Under the pieces are notes generated by a model that was not told the origin of the DNA, made no database searches, and saw nothing but the letters and a program-made list of their open reading frames with translations. From contig VHZZ01003509.1 of assembly GCA_009801015.1 (NCBI GenBank), positions 86,489-107,491 of the forward strand: a stretch of DNA of 21,003 nucleotides. Reading direction: 5' to 3'. The stretch is from Silene noctiflora. Lineage: Eukaryota; Streptophyta; Magnoliopsida; Caryophyllales; Caryophyllaceae. The position numbers were made by a program, and so were the translations under genes. Below are positions 1 to 9,289 of this stretch, one piece after another; within the stretch, counting starts at the first letter, position 1; every line of letters starts with the position of its first letter.

Positions 1-222
1 GGTCAGTTACTGCATAACAAGATACAATAATACAATGCAACACATTGCCACATACTTCCAACTTCTCAATTTCTCCAAACACCTGACTACACGAAATGTA
101 GCCCTGCCAGATTACCCGTCACAACTGGTAATCCACTCCACCTGTGGGGACCGCAGTCTTGCCACCTAAGCCCCGCTCAAAACCATCAAGCGCAAAACCC
201 ATTGATTCTTAATGTGCACATC

Positions 223-248
223 CCCCTTGTAACGGGAACCACAAGGGG
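223..248 (-). other. Conserved LTR stem-loop (subfamily B copy)
   Basis: On the minus strand, CCCCTTGTG and TACAAGGGG form a 9-bp stem (eight Watson-Crick pairs plus one G-U) around an 8-nt loop. It occupies the same LTR position as the stems at 3479, 4681, 14564 and 19801. Confidence 0.65.
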
Positions 249-848
249 CGAACAAGAGCATAAAGCCGTTCCCGAAAATGATTTCACTCAGCCGAGGGCG
301 CACCTCGCGAACCACATACAATTATATCATTCATCCATAAATTAATAAACATGCCAACATTAACAATACCATCATAAACATAGATATACTCATGTTATCA
401 CATTGTCACAACCAATTATACAGTAACCGAGTAGGGAAACCCTACCTGAGACGAAAGTCACGAAGCTAGAGAAGTGGATCAGAATTTCTCCTCTATAAAG
501 GCACCTCATATACAATTTAAACATTCAATTATAACCTACACAACAATTGACCCCAAAACACCCAATCTACTCAATTAGGGTTTAAAAAAAGATTATCGAA
601 ACGACATGAGAATAACATAGAAGTCTTACCCACGATATGACGAAACCAACGGTATGAAAAGCCCCAAATTACGACGAACACAACCCTTGATTTGATTGAA
701 AATAAAGAGGAGCAGATGCACGTTGTTCAAGTTTCTTTTGTGTTGTTTTGTGAAAAGTTATAAAATCAAATGTAACTGACGTTTATAAAATATAAAACAA
801 CTCCTTATTCTTAAAAATCAAATAAGCTCAAACCCGCGACACACAGAT

Positions 849-991
849 ACTCGATCGAGTAACAAACGTACTCGATCGAGTACCTCCTACTCGATCGAGT
901 TGTCCCAACTCGGTCGAGTACCTAAGAACCAGAACACTGCCGAAGCACTGAACATAACCTACTCGGCAGAGTAGCCTCTACTCGATAGAGT
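849..991. repeat. Palindrome cluster A (6 copies, ACTCGATCGAGT type)
   Basis: Copies start at 849, 870, 889, 908, 961 and 980. Spacing is 21, 19, 19, then a 53-bp gap, then 19. Three copies are the perfect palindrome ACTCGATCGAGT and the others are near-palindromes. The cluster lies in the U3 of the minus-strand LTR, about 60 bp upstream of its TATA-like box. Confidence 0.9.
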
Positions 992-1022
992 ACTCAACAA
1001 CCAAAAACCTGAGGTATTACAC

Positions 1023-2466
1023 TTGATAGTTGACCCTGAGCTTTATGATGAGATCAAGAATAAGCAAGCTTTTGATCCTAAGATTAAAGAGTGGAGATAT
1101 GGGGTAGAAAAGGGAACAGTTTTGAGGTTCTCTATCCATGCATATGGGAGTGTTCGATTCGATGGGAGATGGTGCTTACCTAATGATGTGGAGCTAAGGA
1201 AGATAATTATGATGGAGGCTCATTGCACTCCTTATTCAGTTAAGTTGGGAGGTGAAAAGCTCTATAAGGATCTAAAGAAGACTTTTTGGTGGTCTGGGAT
1301 AAATAGGGAGACAACTGAGTTCGTGGCTAGATGTTTGACTTGTCAAAGGGTCAAAGGGGAGAAGCGAAGACCGCAAGGTAAGATTCAGTCTCTTGAGGTA
1401 CCTAAGTGGAAATGGGGTTCTATTTCGATGTAATTTATTGTGGGGTTACCGAGGACTCGGCATGGTAACAACATGATTTGGGTTATACTGGATCTACTGA
1501 GAAAGTCAGCTCATTTTATTCCTATGAAAGATACTTGGAGTAAGATGCAGTTGGCTAATGGGTACATGATGAATGTGGTGAGATTGCATGGGTTACCGAA
1601 AGACATTGTGTCAGATCGCGATGCTAGGTTTATGTCCAGATTTTGGCAGGAGTTGCAGAAGTTGATGCGAACTACCTTAATGACGAGTACGACATTTCAT
1701 CCTGCGAAAGATGGGAAGACCGAGAGGACCATCAAGACTTTGGAGGACATGTTGAGGGCTTGTGTGATGGAGTTCGGTGGTAGGTGGGAGGATAGGCTGG
1801 ATTTGGTTGAATTCTCATACAACAACAACTTTCACACCAGTATTGGGATAGCACCTTTCAATGCTTTTTATGGGATGAGGTGTAGGAGTCCTATATGTTG
1901 GGATGATAGTGCAGAGGCTGTGATTTTAGGACCACAAATGGTGCAGGATATGATTGAACCAGTACGGCTGATCAGACAAAAAATGAAAGCAGCTCAGGAT
2001 CGGCAGAAGAGCTATGCCGATTTGCATTGCAGGGACATCGAGTTTCAGGTGGATGGCAAGATTCTTTTTAAAGTGTCATATATGCGTGGAGTGATGCGTT
2101 TTGGTAAGAGGGGCAAGTTGAGCCAGAAGTTTATAGGACCCTATGAGATCTTGGATCGGAATGGAGAGGTGGCTTATCGATTGGCGCTGCCACCAGCTTT
2201 AGACCGAGTGCATAATGTTTTCCATGTGTCTCAACTCAGGAAGTATGTTAGTGACCTATCTCATGTGCTAGAGGTTGAGAACATCGATTTGGATGAGGCG
2301 TTGACCTATGTGGAAGTGCAAAGGAGATCTTGGACCGTAAGGTGCGCAAGAGTAGGAACGGTGAGACGGTGTTGCTAAAGGTATTGTGGACAAATCATAA
2401 TGTCGATGAAGCAACATGGGAACCGGAAGAGGCAATAAAGGAACAGTATCCGCATCTTTTTTATCA
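1023..2466 (+). pseudogene. Ty3/gypsy pol remnant: integrase and chromodomain-like tail
   Basis: The integrase of a chromovirus, which joins element cDNA to host DNA; in this group the C-terminal chromodomain is thought to guide insertion to heterochromatin. Visible parts: a zinc-binding region ending in CLTCQRVKGEKRRPQGK (about 1200-1390); the catalytic core with KSAHFIPMKDTWS, VSDRDARF and KTERTIKTLEDMLRACV (about 1440-1900); the C-terminal domain with IGPYEILDRNGEVAYRL and HNVFHVSQLRKYV (about 2030-2260); and the chromodomain-like end NHNVDEATWEPEEA (about 2395-2440). Reverse transcriptase and RNase H would lie to the left and are absent here. It is broken, with a few disruptions, and is treated as a fossil. 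Family assignment is by eye. Confidence 0.88.
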
Positions 2467-2475
2467 GGTATGTTT

Positions 2476-2511
2476 GGTTACGGGGAAGTAACCTTGCTCT
2501 TTTAAGGGGGG
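2476..2511 (+). other. Hairpin plus polypurine tract, first module
   Basis: GGTTAC (2476-2481) and GTAACC (2488-2493) form a perfect 6-bp stem with a 6-nt loop. A TTTTAAGGGGGG tract follows (2500-2511). It lies just after the pol remnant and 181 bp upstream of a second similar module. Polypurine tracts prime plus-strand DNA synthesis in these elements. This one does not abut a recognisable LTR start, so it may be an extra or vestigial priming site. Confidence 0.5.
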
Positions 2512-2656
2512 TATGAGATAATCGCGTTCGTTTTTTGGTCAGTTATGGGTACGTTTTCGGGTTGTTTGATCATGGTTGTGTATGGTTTGGTTACACTTTG
2601 GGGGTATGTTTTGGTTTTGGTCAGGGTTCGTGTTTGTCTTTACAGGTATGTGTTTG

Positions 2657-2692
2657 AACTTCGAGGACGAAGTTTGTTTTTAAGGAGGGAAG
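2657..2692 (+). other. Hairpin plus polypurine tract next to the 3' LTR
   Basis: AACTTCG (2657-2663) and CGAAGTT (2668-2674) form a 7-bp stem around AGGA, followed by AAGGAGGGAAGA (2681-2692). The same hairpin and tract occur at 18731-18767 and 19019-19055. Its position directly before the LTR start near 2694 makes it the likely plus-strand primer. Confidence 0.7.
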
Positions 2693-2693
2693 A

Positions 2694-2749
2694 CTTTAAT
2701 ACATCGGATTTCTGGTCTTAGGTGACCGATTAGCTGCTGTGGTGGTTTT
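2694..2749 (+). mobile_element. 3' LTR of the Tekay-like element, first segment
   Basis: This begins directly after the polypurine tract with a TTTAATAC start resembling the TGTAATA starts of the related LTRs. A solo LTR interrupts it at 2750, and its last five bases (GTTTT) are duplicated at 4031-4035. It continues at 4036. Confidence 0.65.
2745..2749. repeat. Target site duplication GTTTT, left copy
   Basis: GTTTT immediately precedes the solo LTR start (TGTAATACTC at 2750) and recurs exactly at 4031-4035. Five bp is the usual Ty3/gypsy duplication length. Confidence 0.75.
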
Positions 2750-2779
2750 TGTAATACTCGTGGTTTTTAGTGTTGGGAC

Positions 2780-2919
2780 ACTCGACAGAGTATAAGGTAC
2801 TCGACCGAGTGCCCATATGTGTTAATCTGTCAGTGCTCTGGGAATTGGGAACTCAGGTAAGTGCAGAGCACTCGGTCGAGTGTCGCGTACTCGGTCGAGT
2901 GTCGTGTACTCGACCGAGT
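2780..2919. repeat. Palindrome cluster B (5 copies)
   Basis: Copies start at 2780, 2799, 2870, 2889 and 2908, giving 19-bp steps with one 71-bp gap. The last copy ends 31 bp before the TATA box. Both ACTCGACCGAGT and its complement-oriented form ACTCGGTCGAGT occur. Confidence 0.9.
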
Positions 2920-2950
2920 GTCCGGTTCGTATCGGGTTTTTGGCGGAAAG

Positions 2951-2957
2951 TATAAAT
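2951..2957 (+). promoter_or_regulatory. TATA box of the solo LTR
   Basis: TATAAAT just downstream of palindrome cluster B. Transcription would be expected to start about 30 bp downstream, with a splice-donor-like GTAAGT at 3106, 155 bp from the box. Confidence 0.6.
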
Positions 2958-3478
2958 ATTAGAACGCGAAGCAGTAAATCATTATTTCACTTTTCAAATA
3001 AAAACCTAGACGTCGTTTACCGCTCCTCCTTCTAATCTTTCATTCCGCGCCGCTTCTTCATCATTTGTTGGGGTTTTCAAGCATCGTAAGATCGTAATCG
3101 TAAGGGTAAGTCTTTAATTGAGTCTTTTGGCCTTTAATATGAAACCCTAATTTATGATTTGGGGGTTTTATGTATTGTGTGCCTTATTTGTATTAAATGA
3201 TTTGCTATAGGAGGAGACTTCGTAGAGGAAGCGTATTGATCTCTTGCTTGTGCCAGATTTTTTTGATTGAGGTAGGATTTCCTACTCAGTTGATTGCAGA
3301 ACTATGTGTTGTATTAATATGACGGTATTGTGATGTATTTTGTGATATGATTCTATGATTGTGATGATATTGTGATGGCGGAGTTGGTGGTGGACGTTGG
3401 AGTTGGGTGTGATCGAGATTGTGATTGTGATATTGTTTTGTGAGCCATTGTGAGAGGTGGTCTCACCCCCATTGTTCG

Positions 3479-3505
3479 CCTCCTGCGTTCTCTCAGCGCA
3501 GGAGG
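3479..3505 (+). other. Conserved LTR stem-loop with covariation (subfamily A)
   Basis: CCTCCTGCG and CGCAGGAGG form a perfect 9-bp stem around a 9-nt loop. The equivalent stem in subfamily B (4681-4706) differs at two base pairs, with both partners changed, which supports a real RNA fold. Confidence 0.7.
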
Positions 3506-3951
3506 GATGTGCATATTAAGAGACTTGGGTTATTGTGGGTGGTTTAGAGACCTCGGTGTGTAGTCGGTTACTTAATGTTGGTGTGTGGAGATGGTGATGG
3601 TGGTGGTACGGTGTTGTCTCATTCTGTTTGCATTATTTTCTGTATATAATTGTTCAGTGGACTGACCCCGTGTTTGTTTTAAAAACTGTGGTGATCCATT
3701 CGGGGATGGTCAGTAGTTGATTTAGCAGGTAATGACGATGATGGTTGTTGACTACGCGGCGGGGTTAGCAGGGTGAAGTCTCACGAGTTTTGTATTAGCT
3801 TACGCAGACTATATTTAGTTACCACTTTACTATACTTAGTTATCACTTTACGTTGGTTTGGTTTTGTACTCCGTTCTCTGGAGGGTTTTTTTATCATTTA
3901 AATTATATTTATTTTATAATGTTTCATTATGGTTACTATGATGTTCACTGC

Positions 3952-3965
3952 CTCGGGAAACCGAG
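3952..3965 (+). other. GNRA-tetraloop hairpin near the LTR 3' end
   Basis: CTCGG-GAAA-CCGAG: a 5-bp stem capped by a GAAA (GNRA) tetraloop, about 65 bp from the LTR end. It recurs at 5226, 15039 and 20285. Confidence 0.65.
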
Positions 3966-4030
3966 ATGATAGCATCCCTATATTCGGAGGTAGTCATTGG
4001 TAAGGTGCCTCGAAGTATGGGGGTGTTATA

Positions 4031-4035
4031 GTTTT
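4031..4035. repeat. Target site duplication GTTTT, right copy
   Basis: Exact match to 2745-2749, directly after the solo LTR terminus TGTTATA. Confidence 0.75.
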
Positions 4036-4058
4036 AGTCAGGATTCTGCCTTGCGAGT

Positions 4059-4129
4059 ACTCTATCGAGTGTGGGGTAATCGATCGAGTGTGGCGTACTC
4101 GGTCGAGTGTGTCACGTACTCGACCGAGT
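4059..4129. repeat. Palindrome cluster C (4 copies)
   Basis: Copies start at 4059, 4078, 4097 and 4118 (19, 19 and 21 bp apart), ending 53 bp before the TATA box of this LTR. Confidence 0.9.
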
Positions 4130-4182
4130 ACCCAGTCTGATGAGTTCTGTTTCAGCGGTTTTGGTTATAATAATTAGAGAAG

Positions 4183-4189
4183 TATAAAA
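4183..4189 (+). promoter_or_regulatory. TATA box of the subfamily B 3' LTR
   Basis: TATAAAA downstream of cluster C; the splice-donor-like GTAAGT lies 154 bp further on, at 4337. Confidence 0.6.
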
Positions 4190-4680
4190 ACGTATTTAAT
4201 AGTTCCTAATCGTTTTATAATCATTTTCTTAAAATCTAAAACCATATTCAGTGCTTCTCTAATTATTCTAATCACTCTCAAGGCAAGGGTTATTCGATTT
4301 GGGGGTTTTGCATTTCTTTCCACGTATATTGTATCAGTAAGTCTTATACCTTGTTATTTAGCTTTTATGGTTATAGTTATGCAAACCCTAATTGGGTTAA
4401 TTGGGGGTTTTAGGGTGTTTAGTAATTGTATGCTATGTTATTGATTGGTTGATACTATGTTAGGTGAGGACTTCATAGAAGAAGCTTTCTAGTCTACCTT
4501 GATGTGCCTTGTGCTTGGATTGCTGTTCAGGTAGGGTTTCCCTACTCAGTTGGCTGTGTAATTGATATATGGTGTAATGTGATGGTCTTTTATGGTTTAT
4601 GTTTGGTTGAGATTTATTGTGTTGGTTATTGGTTGTTGTTGTGGAGCCATTTTCGGGAGATGGTTCCAACCCCATGTTCG

Positions 4681-4706
4681 CCTCTTGTGGTTCCCGTCAC
4701 AAGGGG
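4681..4706 (+). other. Conserved LTR stem-loop (subfamily B copy, compensatory changes)
   Basis: CCTCTTGTG and CACAAGGGG form a 9-bp stem with one U-G pair around GTTCCCGT. Compared with 3479-3505, two C-G pairs have become U-A pairs. Confidence 0.7.
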
Positions 4707-5225
4707 ATGTTTACATTAATAATCGGGGTTCGCTCGTTGCGATGAGCGGGGATTTTAGTTGTACGACTGCGGTCCCCACTAGCGGTGTGGATTATCTGTT
4801 GCGATGCGCAATCTGGCAGGGCTACACACCTTAGTGTATAGTCGGTTACTGGTTACTATAGTTTGGAGGATGGATGTTACAGTTTGTCTTGGTTGATTTA
4901 TGGTTTATGTTGTTGTTAATGTTATATTGATTATATGGTTGGCTGACCCCGTTTTATGTTTTCAAAACCGTGGTGATCCTTTCGGGGATGGTCAGCAATT
5001 GGCTTAGCAGGTTATGGCTGTTGATGTAGCTTGCGAGGGATTGGAAAGGGATGAGTCATCACCAGTTTGCCGTTTAGCTTCCGTCGAAATAGTTTATCAC
5101 ATTATGTTTTGGTTATCACTTTCAGAGTTTAAGACTTTGTATTTTCTTTTGGATACTTGTAATTCCTTTATTTAAAGTTATTGCATTTAAATTTGTTTCA
5201 TTATGGTTACTGTGATGTGTACTAC

Positions 5226-5239
5226 CTCGGGAAACCGAG
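5226..5239 (+). other. GNRA-tetraloop hairpin
   Basis: CTCGG-GAAA-CCGAG. An outer CTAC/GTAG pairing can extend the stem across a 3-nt bulge (ATG). Confidence 0.65.
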
Positions 5240-5304
5240 ATGGTAGCACCTCCGTACATTGGGGTAGGCCTTCTTAAAGTACCTTGGTGTATGGGGGTGT
5301 TACA

Positions 5305-7621
5305 AAAACAATATAAGATAATCATTTCCTAAATATCTTGACAAAAAATAAGTTAGAAAAGATAAAAATTCAATTTATATTTTATGAAAATATAAACCGA
5401 AAAAGATATGATTATTATCTTGACTATTTCGGTTTAATAAAATAAGGAAATCAATATAATTTCCAAGAATTGTAAAATGTAAAATATCTTTAAATGATAA
5501 GAGATTTTGAAAAGGAAACCTAAACTTGTCTATCTTATTGTTAAAAGATTTCTTCATATCTTGAAAAGCAAGATACAATAAAATATCTCTCCAAAAGATA
5601 TGCAAGCTTAGATTCCAACCCAATTCAAATCTCATAAAGTAGAACGGGATATTATAGTTTCAAAATATAATTTTTAAATAAAAATAGAAATTGAATGATT
5701 TCAGAAATCATAAGAAAACTTCGAAATACTGTAGACTTGAGGAGACGTTCCCCTCAACCCAAGGTATCGTTCCCTAAGGTTATAACAAAGTTCAATATCA
5801 CCTGAGGTAACTTTCCCCTCAACTGAGGTAATCGTTCCCTCAAGTACTGTTTTGGTTTGTGCATAGTTCTAAAATCTCTTTCTACTAAGTATGTCCTAGT
5901 CTTGTTCTTGGACTTTGCAACGACTTTATAGATCTTCTCTTGACTTTGATCATCGTCTTTATTCTTCCTTTGAATCCGAGTTTTAGTTTCTACACAATAT
6001 ACACTACAAAACATACCAAGTTCATACAAGCAAAAATAAAAAATAACTTAGAAAGAAAACGATCTTGACATGCTTCAAAACCTAATAAGACCTAGGGTCA
6101 ACAGTGGTCGTGAAGCTGATCTGGAAGCACAGAGCAAGGTTGAAAGGTCGCTTGAGATGTCGGGTCGAGCGCGACATTTTGGGCCGGTCCTCCTCTTCCG
6201 CATCGGAGGGAGGATTTGGCTCTCCGGAGACGCCCTCCTCTCGAACATGAGGCCGTCATATCAAAGAGACTTTTGGTCGAGAGTGTTGGATTTCGTGGGT
6301 CCCCTCAGCAGATAGGTCGGACCTAGTCTTCTGGGCGTTCTCTTCATATTTTTACCTCGTCTTCGTTTATATGTAACTGTTACTTAAATGTGGCCAGCTA
6401 GCTTACCGGACGTAGTTGTGGTTTCTCCTTACTCTTTGGGCTTTCCAAATTTACAATGCTTTGAACCTTGACTTAACCTTTTTTGCCGTTTTCACATACA
6501 CGTGTCACCTTTCGATTTCTCAAGGGATTCAATGAGGGGTGGAATGCATTTACTCCTTTGACCTTTTCCAATCAATAGGCTTTTAATTTTCTAGGGTTTT
6601 TGCATAACTCACCTCGCACTTAATTTAGCGGAAATGGTTTGAGGACACAACTTTTCCTTTTTTTTCTTCTTTTCTCGTTGTAGGCCTCCACAGTCGATCT
6701 CCACTCCTAGGGTGATCGAGGGATCCTACTTTATCAAGAAAATTCTTCCCATAGAAAATATAAACGGCTATTATTGCCCTTGTAACATTATCTTATAGAT
6801 TTCTTATCTCCTTTAATAATTCAGTTTTGGATGGAAATTTTGCGTAACTTCCGACCCGTGGCGTAATGGTGTTGTCAGATGATCTACAACCTTGTTTCAT
6901 GTCACTCGTTGGGTGATGCGGGTTGGCGGCCGTGTTGCATTTACAGTTACGTCGACCAGAGGGACGCTGGATGGGAGACGTCCATGGGACGTTGTATGCA
7001 ATTTGATAGATTCCCTTGATGGTGCAAGATTGCAGTGTCTACAGTTGGTGGAGGGTCAACTTTGCATCGGCTGTCGAGGTAGTTTGCATTTGACGGCGAC
7101 TTATTTAGTGGGGAGCGGATTTTATTTTGGTTTTCGCTTCCCATCCGGCGTCATTCGATTGCCTATACTCTCGGCGGCCCTCTTTTGTAGATAGTCCCTC
7201 CTTGCTTAGCCGAAACTTCATATCAGGAGCGTCTCTCCATGGTCGATGTTATATCTCCGGACATGCTCGTGCTTTAAGGTTCGTGCATGCCTTCGGACGT
7301 GTGTTGACTGGGAGACCTATCTTCTCGAGGGTTTATGCTCCTCGATGCCTGATAGAGCCGGCTTAGTTGCCTGGAGTAAAGTTGCATCTTCCATGTAATA
7401 GCGCGCTCAGAATGGGTTGGGTGGGTTCATTTAGCTTTGCCTTTTGTTCCATTCGGACCTATTGTGGACATGGTCCACCCGTGCCGCGTGCACCCGCCCG
7501 TTGGTAGGGTTTGAAGCGGCGGTACTTCTCCCACGGAACTTTGTGTTGACAAAGCGCGTCATGGGCCGTTACCGATTTGTAAAGCAAGAAACCGGTGAAT
7601 GGTTTGAACAAGCCTGTATTT
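5305..7621. other. Unassigned stretch, possibly leader of the minus-strand Ogre-like element
   Basis: No ORF here matches a family I recognise. 5305-6060 is strongly A/T-rich. About 6070-7600 is more G/C-balanced and looks like decayed or leader sequence. Because a tRNA-Arg-type PBS on the minus strand lies at its right edge (7633-7622), it is probably internal sequence of that element, read leftward. Short open frames on both strands (for example 6892-7194 plus, 5754-6029 minus) show no recognisable domain, and I do not call them genes. Confidence 0.4.
5736..5844. repeat. Two diverged direct repeats of about 43-44 bp
   Basis: Copies at 5736-5778 and 5801-5844 share the cores TTCCCCTCAA and TCGTTCCCT in the same order and spacing, with a 22-bp gap. 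It looks like a local tandem duplication of unknown function. Confidence 0.6.
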
Positions 7622-7633
7622 GTGGAGTCGCCA
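7622..7633 (-). other. Primer binding site, tRNA-Arg type
   Basis: On the minus strand, TGGCGACTCCAC is complementary to the 3' end of plant tRNA-Arg (...GTGGAGTCG plus CCA). tRNA-Arg priming is typical of Ogre-type Tat elements. It lies 8 bp beyond the proposed LTR end at 7642, which orients this element leftward. Confidence 0.7.
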
Positions 7634-8252
7634 CCAACTTTTGTGGATAATTGGATTCGTTCGAATACTTCGCGTCACGTAAAGACACAAATTAGTGATA
7701 TAAACACTAAGAAATTTGTCGCCCTTAGCATTCTATGTCTAGAATGACTCTCGCCATGCCAATGAACACTAGTGTTCACAGATATCTGAGTAAGGGATGA
7801 GGGTACGTATTAGGAAGCTCATAATAGAACACCTAATCCCGCCCGCCTCGATAGCGGCCTCTACTAATGATTAAGGAATTGTCATTTATACTCGATATGT
7901 CATTAGTTGAATGCATGCAATGCAACAAGTATAATGGATTAATCCTAACATGTGAATTAAACTAAGTCAGTTGACATATAAATTTAGCATGTAATTAGGT
8001 CAAAGTTGATATTTACATTCATTTACATGTGAATAAGTCACATAAATAAATCATGAAATAGATTAAAGGAAATAAAATTACAAAAGGATAAATGAATCCA
8101 CGCCGTAAATACGCATTAAAATGATTTAAATAAAAAAGATAAAAGAAATAAACACGCTGAATAGTGATAATACGGGTAATAGTTAATTATAAACTAATTA
8201 GAAAACTATGTCAGAACGAGACGAGTTCAGAGGCAGAAGCCAACCCAAAACA

Positions 8253-8302
8253 GGCGCAACACGTGTTACGCCCTCTGGAAGAGGCGCATCACTTTATGCG
8301 AC
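8253..8302. repeat. Pair of 20-bp palindromes, offset 30 bp
   Basis: GGCGCAACACGTGTTACGCC (8253-8272, G-box CACGTG at its centre) and a second copy of the GGCGCA...TGCG type (8283-8302), 30 bp start to start. Confidence 0.7.
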
Positions 8303-8696
8303 TGTTCTCGAGTTGGATTCTGACTGTGAAAGTCAGACTCGCGTGTTGTTATCGTTCATTGGTTAGTTTAGGTGTATTATGTGATATTAAACTCGAATTA
8401 AAGTGATTTAACAGATTATACAAGAATAAAAGATTATCTTAGAACGGAAAACATATACCAAAGTCGAATTCTAATGATTTGATATGGGAAAATCGAACCA
8501 TTGAAAATCCGGGTTTGAATAAATGGCGAAAACCCACAAATATTGATTATAAGTGATTTAAGTCGAAGAAAAAAATAAAAATAATTTGGAAATAGATATT
8601 TTATGAAAAAAAATGAATTAAAAACGAAAAAGGGGGAAACAATTGGTACTCAAGGAAGAAGAAGAAAGCAGCAACAGATAAGCAGCCCCTGGAACA

Positions 8697-8746
8697 GGCG
8701 CAGCAGATGCTGCGACTATTTCAGAAGGCGCAACTGTTGTTGCGTT
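8697..8746. repeat. Second pair of 20-bp palindromes, offset 30 bp
   Basis: GGCGCAGCAGATGCTGCGAC (8697-8716) and GGCGCAACTGTTGTTGCGTT (8727-8746), again exactly 30 bp apart. Confidence 0.7.
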
Positions 8747-9172
8747 TCTTCTCGATAGTCTTTCCCTGTCGATCCGTAAAAAAGGTTTGAAAACTCGTGA
8801 TTTTGAAAGCATGTTTTCGGCATAAACTCTTACATAATTATAAATACATAAATACATTAAATAAAATACAAAGTGAGAGTTACACCCTCAGACTTACATG
8901 TTTGCGAAGCAAAAAACGACTTAATTCGACAAATGTAACGAAGATGCCCTTTAAAAAGGATTTTAGAAAAACAAATTGATTGATTAATTAAGGTGTAGTG
9001 GTCAAATTGGTAGGTCAATGTAAAATATGACTGGTACTTAGAATGATCTAGGCATACGTGATCGAGAATGCTCAAGAACGTAGGCGTCGTAGCAATAACA
9101 CGTGGTCTTAGAATGCAAAGAGAAAAGAGAAGGGGCGGACACTAGCATGGATAATATGTGAGGCGGAGGCCT

Positions 9173-9181
9173 CTATTTATA
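9173..9181 (-). promoter_or_regulatory. TATA box of the Ogre-like LTR
   Basis: TATAAATAG on the minus strand, followed by GAGGCCTC. It is the main evidence, with the PBS, that the element reads leftward. Confidence 0.6.
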
Positions 9182-9269
9182 CTAATCACGAGGTGAAAGT
9201 TTTGGAAGGATTAAAATATGGAAAAAATCCAGGAAGATTTGGACGCTGCTGGAAACAAGCCCATGAAGA

Positions 9270-9289
9270 GGCGCAGCCTGTTGTGCGCC
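9270..9289. repeat. Fifth 20-bp palindrome
   Basis: GGCGCAGCCTGTTGTGCGCC, about 90 bp upstream of the leftward TATA box, so within U3 of this LTR. Confidence 0.7.

Larger units (their letters stand above)
1..1021 (-). mobile_element. Partial LTR (subfamily B), minus strand, running off the left edge
   Basis: Read on the minus strand this begins TGTAATACC at 1021 and matches, block by block, the LTR segment at 4036-5304 (conserved hairpins, the 'gcagggctacac' type block, palindrome array). The window edge cuts its 3' end, so about 1.0 kb is visible. Parts on the minus strand: six 12-bp palindromes (991-849), TATA-like TATAAA (787-782), splice-donor-like GTAAGA (from 629), hairpin GTAGGG/CCCTAC (445-431), and a larger stem-loop (248-223). 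It abuts pol sequence starting at 1023, so this element probably inserted into the Tekay-like pol. The other end and its target duplication are outside the window. Confidence 0.8.
2750..4030 (+). mobile_element. Solo LTR (subfamily A) nested in another LTR
   Basis: About 1.28 kb, from TGTAATACTC to TGTTATA, flanked by perfect GTTTT duplications, with no PBS or polypurine tract attached. It was therefore probably left by LTR-LTR recombination. Its R-U5 half closely resembles the LTRs at 13847-15118 and 19057-20364. Parts: palindromes (2780-2919), TATAAAT (2951-2957), splice-donor-like GTAAGT (3106), hairpin GTAGG/CCTAC (3272-3285), hairpin GTGAGA/TCTCAC (3450-3466), a 9-bp stem-loop (3479-3505), and a CTCGG-GAAA-CCGAG hairpin (3952-3965). 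It inserted after the Tekay-like element that holds it. Confidence 0.85.
1022..5304 (+). mobile_element. 3' part of a Tekay/Del-like chromovirus, with a nested solo LTR
   Basis: A Ty3/gypsy fossil. Visible parts in order are the integrase with a chromodomain-like tail (1023 to about 2466), two hairpin-plus-polypurine modules (2476-2511 and 2657-2692), and a 3' LTR starting about 2694, interrupted by a solo LTR (2750-4030) and ending TGTTACA at 5304. The 5' half (gag, protease, reverse transcriptase) is not in the window; the left boundary is the junction with the minus-strand LTR. The element is broken, with at least a few disruptions plus two insertions by related LTRs. I place it in the Tekay/Del lineage from the sequence around YRLALPPALDRVHNVFHVSQ and the chromodomain-like tail. 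Confidence 0.8.
4036..5304 (+). mobile_element. 3' LTR of the Tekay-like element, second segment (subfamily B)
   Basis: Continues the LTR begun at 2694. Contains palindromes (4059-4129), TATAAAA (4183-4189), splice-donor-like GTAAGT (4337), hairpin GTAGGG/CCCTAC (4531-4545), the covarying stem-loop (4681-4706), a CTCGG-GAAA-CCGAG hairpin (5226-5239) and the terminus TGTTACA at 5304. No tRNA-iMet PBS follows, as expected for a 3' LTR. Its closest relative in the window is the minus-strand LTR at 1-1021. Confidence 0.75.

Noticed and set aside
2770-2955. Short open frames through palindrome clusters (also 15665-15895 and 18324-18665)
   Set aside because: They translate to repeated LDRV/TRPS-like strings generated by the palindrome itself, and lie in non-coding U3-like DNA.
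2694-4030. Treating 2694-4030 as one LTR and 4031-5304 as a second, tandem LTR
   Set aside because: The exact GTTTT duplications, the TGTAATAC start at 2750 and the matching offset to the first palindrome support nesting instead.
4504-4834. Open frames inside the subfamily B LTR
   Set aside because: They overlie conserved hairpins in non-coding R-U5 sequence and differ between LTR copies.
5754-6029. 91-codon open frame on the minus strand
   Set aside because: Spans the local direct repeat, low-complexity Lys/Arg-rich translation, no family recognised.
6892-7194. 100-codon open frame on the plus strand
   Set aside because: No recognisable domain, promoter or conserved context; probably chance in a balanced-composition region.
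7622-7638. GGAGTCGCCACC read as a plus-strand LTR motif
   Set aside because: Its complement is a tRNA-Arg PBS, and a TATAAATAG box reads leftward at 9181, so the minus-strand reading explains more.
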